Assembly (NCBI GenBank): GCA_015501585.1
Contig: JADNRY010000316.1
Span: forward strand, 1 to 64,000
DNA: 64,000 nucleotides
DNA from: Rhodocollybia butyracea
Lineage: Eukaryota; Basidiomycota; Agaricomycetes; Agaricales; Omphalotaceae
Direction: 5' to 3'
Part shown: in pieces, positions 58,160 through 64,000 of the stretch
Layout of the letters: every line of letters begins with the position of its first letter
How positions within the stretch are numbered: position 1 is the stretch's first letter
Notes under the pieces: generated by a model
Databases searched by the model: none
Told to the model about the DNA's origin: nothing
The model's input: the letters and a program-made list of their open reading frames with translations, nothing else
Position numbers and translations under genes: made by a program

Positions 58160-58500
58160 ACTCATGAGGTGCTAGAGGAAACGATGCGTAACGACTGGAT
58201 GAACCTCGAAGATACAACGTGGCTGAGACTCCTCTATCTTCAACTCTCCTCGGCTCACCAACATCCGCGACGACTCGGATGCTTTTCTTCCCCAACTCTA
58301 TGTCTAAACAAGCACGATACGGTTCGACCGCAGGTCTTCCCAGTTACCTTCAAGCACTCGCTTACTCTATTCACCACTCCAACAACCCATTTTCTCCTAC
58401 GCTGACGCGACATCTTCCTCATCCGGCAATGAATGGGGTACATCATGCCTTTCATATTCACGTCTCAACATGATATCTCATCCAGCACCGTTCACGCGCC
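58160..58500 (+). other. Open Ser/Thr/His-rich frames, unknown
   Basis: Two overlapping forward frames (58,169-58,405, 58,219-58,473). The sequence resembles 51,640-51,800 ('ctcctcggctca(c/g)c', 'gactcggatgcttttc', 'ggttcgaccgc'). No gene model. Confidence 0.25.
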
Positions 58501-58734
58501 GCAGTTTCTTCACTCACTTGTTTGAACCTCGATATTGAAACTAATTCAAGGAGAGCATCAATGTAACAAGAGCCGAAGGTTTTCCGAATCCATTCAGACT
58601 TTCTCCTCCGCCTGGTGCGAATAATCGAAGTCATACTAAGAATCTATGAGGAAGACGTCGGACATGGTTCTATGGTCTGGAAAGTGCTCATAGCATTGGC
58701 TCAGATACCGGCGTTCATACCGAGCATAACGGGT

Positions 58735-58935
58735 AGGCTTTACCTGCGCATCGCGGCAGAAACCGAAACAGTCGATCTGGTGGATATGAAGGCAACTGAG
58801 GTCAGTTTTTCCCTTTTCCTTTTCTGTGGTTGACCTTTCCTTTGCGGATGCATTCATGTGCGTAGAAGACCATCAATGGTTCTCGATGAATCATGTGTAT
58901 ATCATATCATATCAGGTTTGGGCAACGCGAATGGG
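58735..58935. repeat. Module G, copy 3 (partial)
   Basis: 'cagaaaccgaaacagtcgat', 'gaccttt cctttgc(a/g)gatg' and 'ggttctcgatgaat' match copy 2 at 52,323-52,515. Confidence 0.45.
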
Positions 58936-59131
58936 ATGAAAACTTGTATCTATCGTCGCTCTACTCTGTATTTTGCGCCCGTTAGGTCCAAGGTATCAAC
59001 AGCCCTTTTCATAAATCGCACGGAAGTTATCGTGAAATTCAGTGTTCAAACGTGTAGCGTCCGTGTACTTCCAAAGTTGGAGTCAAGATCAACGTCAATG
59101 TTGTAGTTAAGGTCCAAGTTGTACGTCAGCA

Positions 59132-59521
59132 TTGCTCTTCGACAACCTCAAACCCAGATCGAGCCCACCCGAATCAAAACTGGCTTCTTTTTCTCTTCCG
59201 CATTTCTCCACCGCGTCTCTACGGGCTAGTGCGCTTGCCCTTGTTCGCTGTTTGTTCAAATGCTACGGGCGTGCTTTCTGCACCCCGCTGACGATGAGCT
59301 TGAGCAAAGAGGAAGTGGATAAAAACCGGATTGATACTGTCAACGTTATACCAACCCCCACTCCAGTACGGTACGTGCCACCCGGGGACCTCAACTACAC
59401 ACTCCTGAACGAACTCGGCAGGCAACGTATCATTAGTTCTGAGAGTATTCTCGGTCCATCCCGGACGAAACCCTTAGATCTTAATACCGACGTCTGCCGT
59501 CTCTTTGCCTACGGCAAATGA
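59132..59521 (+). other. Open frame overlapping module F copy 4
   Basis: 129 codons, no ATG until MSLSKEEVDKNRIDTVNVIP at 59,294, ending in the module F sequence (TDVCRLFAYGK, stop 59,519-59,521). Module F itself (59,485-59,640) recurs at 25.2, 29.1 and 45.6 kb. A 76-residue peptide from the ATG is possible; no relatives recognised. Confidence 0.25.
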
Positions 59522-59937
59522 GTAGACACAATCCGACCTTCCACTGAGTCCTCCCTCAATATTGTCATTGGCAATATCTAGGAAAGACTCGTCTCCGACT
59601 TTGAGTTGGATGCGGGACTGGCATTGGAGGATAGCTAGTGTAAGGGAGCCTTGGCAGAACAAGTTTAAGTGATGCTCCACGCCGACACACACTTTTAGAT
59701 GATGGGTAGCTGTAGCAGTGGTGACTAACTTGAACTGCACTATGCACTATATTTCAGTATCCCCTCAGTTGGTTTGGGCTTGTGCGCGTATCACCGATTG
59801 TCCACCAAGTATTTGCTCACTTGCTGCAATGTTTACCCTCAGCTCCCGCTTATCCATAAGTACTTTAACAGAATCGCCAACAATTCACGGAGGCAAGACT
59901 GGACAGCCCATATGCCAGTTCAAGCCTTCCTGCTTCA

Positions 59938-60267
59938 ATGCTTCATCCTGGAAAGCGATTTGGTATAGCCCCAGTTGAGTCGATGTTGCTATGCACAACG
60001 GGGAGAAAGAATTGCGGGTTGAGCTCCACTGAGACGCGTGTGAGTAATCACGAGATTGGGGGCAATCTTAGCATTGAGCGAAAGGCAATTAGCATAGCAA
60101 CATATAAGTTACGGCTGGGGTCGAATGAAAGAATGATGCAACTCGTTGTTACGAAGGACTCGGAGGGGAAGAGCTATGTCGTCATTCCACTTGAGCTGCC
60201 TCTTACGCGAACCTTAATCATGTTTTCATCTATCCTCTTCAAGCTACCTTGCTATCTTACAAGGTAA
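59938..60267 (+). other. Open frame of 109 codons, unknown
   Basis: Contains SIERKAISIATYKLRLGSNE and VVTKDSEGKSYVVIPLEL, which look protein-like, but no ATG at the beginning and no splice partner was found. An ATG lies inside at about 59,983. Confidence 0.25.
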
Positions 60268-60465
60268 TAGCTTGTAGAGCCAGCCAAGTTGGAGATCTTG
60301 GACCTCAGATCCTTTCTGTGCTAACAAATTTCCAAGTTCCTCGCAGAACGGAGATATCGATGTATGATACTATCGCAAAGATGGAGACTGGTTGGACTAT
60401 TACCAAGGCAGCATTACCTTGAAGGCCAACTTGTGAGTTGATTTTATTCGTGTCAACGAGGTAAT

Positions 60466-60494
<29 letters not shown>
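60466..60494. repeat. 29-nt poly-C tract
   Basis: Uninterrupted run of 29 C, similar in length to the 28-nt run at 224-251. The flanks are not alike. Confidence 0.95.
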
Positions 60495-60497
<3 letters not shown>

Positions 60498-60499
60498 TA

Positions 60500-61960
60500 C
60501 CCGGCCTAAATTTCCAGTTCAACTACTTATATGTAATCTGCTTTGGCCCCGTAGTGGCTGAGCAAGTTCATTTTAGATGAAGGCTTGAGGTACCGTCACA
60601 AACTCCTTGAGCTCCCACATCATACATCATACTCCGATCTCACGGCGATTTGTATATTTGTGCCACTCTCTCACCAACGTTCCCAACAAAACTCCTCGTC
60701 TTGTCCCTGTCTTATCAATAAGCCGAGCAGAAATAGCACTCTTGTCTCTCAGTAGGCCTCACGAGTCACGTCGCTGTGTACTTACACGGAAGAAAAACAT
60801 TGTCAATCAGCCTGGTAGTTGGGCGGCCTGTATATTCTGGGGTTAGACAGAGTCGTGTGGAGTATTGAGCATAATCGATTTCTGGTTCGGTACCTGAGTT
60901 TGAGTAAAGATTCTGCCAGGATTCTGCTGTCTTTGCTGAGAAATTTGATGGCCTGGTGTCAATGTGCCTAGGGATAGGATTAAACTTTCATCTCCATCAT
61001 CACTCCGACTTGTTCTAAGGTTCTTGTCAGTATATCTGCCAACTGTGGGAAGTAGTTGAGTACTCTCGCCCCACGGAGTTGAAGTTGTTATTCAAAATAT
61101 AAGCAGACTCAAGTCTACCGCGAGGTTATTTGTGTGCAACAGGCAATTGCCCATCACTTGCCCATCACTAAGGTCTTCAATCGGTGAAACCATCGGTTTA
61201 TAAGATATCAGACGTGCAGCGAAGCAAATGGAGTGATACTCCAGGGACTGATTTCCCAAGATAGACGGACCCAAATCTTCTGAAGAAGGCACATGGGCGA
61301 TATCATGAAACACACCGTCCTACCTTACCGGACTCCTACAGTACGAAGCAAAGCACATAGCGTGGGCGGGACTCTCACACTCTCCCCCTAGGATCCTAAC
61401 ACATTGACCCGATGCAGCAGGTGTTCGATGCTGGTAGGACATTATAAATAGCTGAAAACCTTGGAGTCGTTGGACCCTACTGGTTGAAAACACTCTATTT
61501 GTTCCTCTTACCAACGGAGATATAAAAGCTCTAAAGATGCCAGAGCCTGTCAAAGATTTGTTGCCTTGATAGATAGATAGATGGAAATAGATCAAATGTG
61601 GATCGATTGTTGAGAGATTATTTCCATATTTGAGTGCATATGCCCATCTATGCTATCTATGCAACGCAAACCGCTATTTTGGTATCTTGTTATTCGATGT
61701 TTCCAGTCAAAAGACCTGAAGCTGCCATGAGTCTCTTGTTTATCATTAGACTGGATGATGATGATGATTCAGAACCTCAGTACCTGGGTACAATATATTA
61801 ACCAACTCCGGTCGGAGTCTTTGCTCATAGTCAACTCATTACAATGTCACTATTGGATCAATCTTTGAATCAATAGTCTGAAAGTTGCTGATTTCGACAG
61901 ACATTTATAGAACAGGCTGGTCTCTTTTAATCTCTCACTTGCGCTTCCACACCTCCACAC
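60500..61960. other. Intergenic, no gene recognised
   Basis: Short frames only. 61,565-61,576 has a small 'gatagatagatag' microsatellite. The last 60 bp before 61,972 are C-rich and probably form the 5' leader of the next gene. Confidence 0.4.
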
Positions 61961-61971
61961 TTCCAGACACG

Positions 61972-63405
61972 ATGTCAAACTCAAGCGATGCTCTGGTCTC
62001 CCCTGCGGTGCAAACATTGCTAAAGCAAAATATCATCGAGACCGCGCTGAGTAGTGGTGTGTGGGGTATGCTTAATTCTAATATTCACGCAATACTCTAC
62101 TTACCTATTAATATACCCACTTGCAGGCCTGAATACCTCACTGGCAATCCTAGCTGTATACACGCTCATGTCAGTCCTATTTTCCCCAAGTTTCTATAGA
62201 CAGTCTGAACCAATCGATTACGCGCTCCAGTAAACAAGGGTTACGCGCTTCAAAGTCTCGTCAAGGACTTCTTGTTGTCCTTTTTTTCATGTACTTTGGA
62301 ACTTGCGTCACGCAACTGCTCTATATTCTGAAAGCTTTGAAATTAATAATGGAGATGAAGAATGTCGGGGACCTTCCTTACCGATAATCATTACTGGAAA
62401 GCAATTTTTTATTCTCGACACGTTCACCAGGCTCAATGTGAGTGAATGCATGACAATTTTGATTAGATGATAATTGTTCTCATACCACCCCGAAGTATAT
62501 CCTGAGTGATGGTATAGTGTGTTGGAGAGCTTGGAGTTTGTACCCACGAAATATGCTAGCCAAAGGCGTCCTAGTGCTTTGTATGCTGGGTGGACTTGGT
62601 ATGTCCAGTTTATAACTTTATCTAAGTGTACGCGTCTTAACATATTGAAGCTGCGTGTATAACCTCATTTGCTTTTGGAGCCGAGCAAGTCCTCAAACAT
62701 AAAACACCCTCTAACCTCACTGTGACTGCTATATCCAACATATGGTTCTACCTCCCACTTTTGTTCACAAATATCGTCGCCACATTGCTAGTTGGAGCCA
62801 AATTCTGGAACTACCGGACTGCGATTATGGTTCATCTTTTCGATGGGAAGATGGGACAGAAAACACCAGTCAGCCGCATTCTGATATTGCTAACAGAATC
62901 TGGTATCATCTATTGTTTCTTTTGGGTGAGCCTTTCGCGATATGAAAGCCTAATCACTTGACTTATTACTGGCTTAGGTACTCTCTATACTCAGTAGCGC
63001 TTCAATAATGGGAGTTTCGCAGCTCAAATGTTTGAATGTGTGCTCCCTATGCTACCGGTGCGTTACCAGTAATCCAGTAGATTCAATATCAGCCTTATTT
63101 CGCTCACTACCTAGGGCATGTACCTTTCAGTAATTATCCTTGTGGTATCTCTGCAAAAGTCGCTCGACATGAACTCTATATTTTTGGAGACAACTGAAGT
63201 GGAAGACCATATGAACTTCGCTCATCCAGCATCTGATAGCGGTCTGAGTACCACTATTCAGAGATCGGAAAAGAACCTAGTACGCTCAACAGGCCCACAG
63301 ATCGGTGAGAGCTTTGCCGAAAGGGTTAGAGGTGTTTCTCGTTGGAATACTGTTAACTTGGAAGGGGCACAAAAGGACTCGGATACTGAATCATGGGGCA
63401 CATAA
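61972..63405 (+). CDS. Seven-helix membrane protein of an agaricomycete-specific family (DUF6533/DUF6534-like)
   Basis: Multi-exon gene for an integral membrane protein with GPCR-like topology. Such proteins form large families in mushrooms; ligands and signalling are not known. ATG 61,972. Intron 1 (62,066-62,126) joins GVW to GLNTSLAILAVYTL. Intron 2 (62,170-62,230) leads into a helix GLLVVLFFMYFGTCVTQLLY. After an uncertain intron near 62,365-62,465 comes the characteristic YILSDGIVCWRAWSLY. An intron at about 62,600-62,650 leads to ACITSFAFGAEQ, then IWFYLPLLFTNIVATLLVGA and ILLTESGIIYCFFW. A further intron (about 62,924-62,997) and a short exon (AAQMFECVLPMLP) follow, then an intron with gtgcgt..ctag borders and the last helix GMYLSVIILVVSLQKSLD. 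A hydrophilic cytosolic tail of about 80 residues ends at TAA 63,403-63,405. Some exon limits are approximate. Confidence 0.7.
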
Positions 63406-63589
63406 GGACACAGATACTGAATCATACCGAAGAGCCCAGTTGCCCAGTTGAATATAACGCCAGTCCTGTTAGAGTACATGTGCTTTTACATAGTTATTGC
63501 TTGGGCGTTTCGTCACCGTTCAACTTTCGTTACTTGTGTAAATACTTTACTTACATACTATTTATTCTTGCGATTCCGCCCACTACGTG

Positions 63590-64000
63590 TCAATTCAACT
63601 CTACGCTCATCTCGAAACACACGAATCCCTCTCTTATTCGATATTCACTACGCCCAACTCTGCTTTGATCTTCATCAAGAAACAATGGAGATTGGCGTGA
63701 TGCACGACCAGATTCTGCAACTGAGAGAGTCGTACTAGTAGGTTCCCATGGCTGGAATAACAAGTAAGATACACGAAAATAATGTAAAACAAGGAAAAAT
63801 ACCAAGTGCTCTTCCTCACGCTGCTGGATTTGACGTGGAGGCTGCATTTCGAGATAAATAAGCTTCTCTTCATTGACTTTACGGCTCTGGAGTCGCATTG
63901 CAGCATGACTAAAGTTCGATTCAGTCTGCAAAGGAAGACTGATGTCCCGCTTGGTAAAATACCAATGAAAAGTATCAATACGCAGTTGGCGGACATCCTG
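63590..64000 (-). CDS. Unknown protein, reverse strand, cut by the window edge
   Basis: The reverse strand is open from the window end. The exon 64,000-63,803 encodes LRIDTFHWYFTKRDISLPLQ and then a charged, probably helical part (MRLQSRKVNEEKLIYLEMQP). A 51-nt segment (63,802-63,752) has GT..CAG borders ('gtattt'..'ttccag'), and the next exon (63,751-63,590) gives a Ser/Arg-rich end with stop at 63,592-63,590. The putative intron is a multiple of three and stop-free, so if kept it would add a hydrophobic 17-residue segment. No domain recognised. Confidence 0.5.
   Translation of the reverse strand, partial: QDVRQLRIDTFHWYFTKRDISLPLQTESNFSHAAMRLQSRKVNEEKLIYLEMQPPRQIQQREEEHLVFFLVLHYFRVSYLLFQPWEPTSTTLSVAESGRASRQSPLFLDEDQSRVGRSEYRIREGFVCFEMSVELN

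Overview
This window looks like an accessory, repeat-rich stretch of a nuclear genome from a mushroom-forming basidiomycete (Agaricomycetes). Genes are broken by short introns of about 50-80 nt with GT/GC..AG borders. The recognisable families are ones expanded in that group: NB-ARC/TPR NLR-like ATPases, MYND-finger proteins and lineage-specific seven-helix membrane proteins. The species cannot be named from the sequence. No housekeeping gene was found. Most loci are members of local multicopy families, many of them broken.

Left part (1-22.7 kb). Three copies (A about 1.85-3.64 kb, C 9.11-9.37 kb, B 11.68-13.98 kb) of an uncharacterised gene with a Cys-rich, Zn2Cys6-like N-terminus, a coiled-coil middle and an acidic tail share a conserved 5' leader. 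Each copy carries lesions. A MYND-finger gene lies at 4.9-6.4 kb. Directly downstream of copy B is a 3,275-bp CACTA-type DNA transposon (14,101-17,375) with perfect 12-bp terminal inverted repeats, flanking CATT and arrays of subterminal repeats. Inside it is a degraded fragment that matches the kinase core of the splicing kinase PRP4. The rest is repeat debris: a duplicated 1.2-kb repeat, a Ty1/copia reverse-transcriptase remnant, LTR-like repeats, an AT-rich block and a 48-bp minisatellite.

Middle part (22.7-34 kb). Three tandem blocks each carry a small secreted-protein gene (signal peptide, short pro-segment ending in Arg-Arg, basic tail). Only the first (23,723-24,501) is intact. A 419-bp mariner-type MITE sits about 90 bp upstream of the third, and its paralogues show the site without the insertion. 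Remnants of a mostly reverse-strand family ('R') follow each block.

Right part (36-57.4 kb). Three NLR genes in the same orientation share one five-exon structure: a tiny first exon encoding M-x-CFPCWPK, a helical N-terminal domain resembling MLKL/HeLo bundles, an NB-ARC ATPase and C-terminal TPRs. NLR2 (949 aa) and NLR3 (967 aa) are intact, while NLR1 has two single-base frameshifts. Between them lie repeated non-coding modules ('R', 'F', 'G'), so the cluster grew by segmental duplication. A seven-helix membrane protein gene (62.0-63.4 kb) and the end of a reverse-strand gene close the window.

Taken together this resembles a fungal recognition or secretion island: NLR-type sensors, secreted proteins and membrane proteins embedded in transposon remnants and evolving by birth and death. 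A working connection between the three gene families is not shown by the sequence; only their proximity is.
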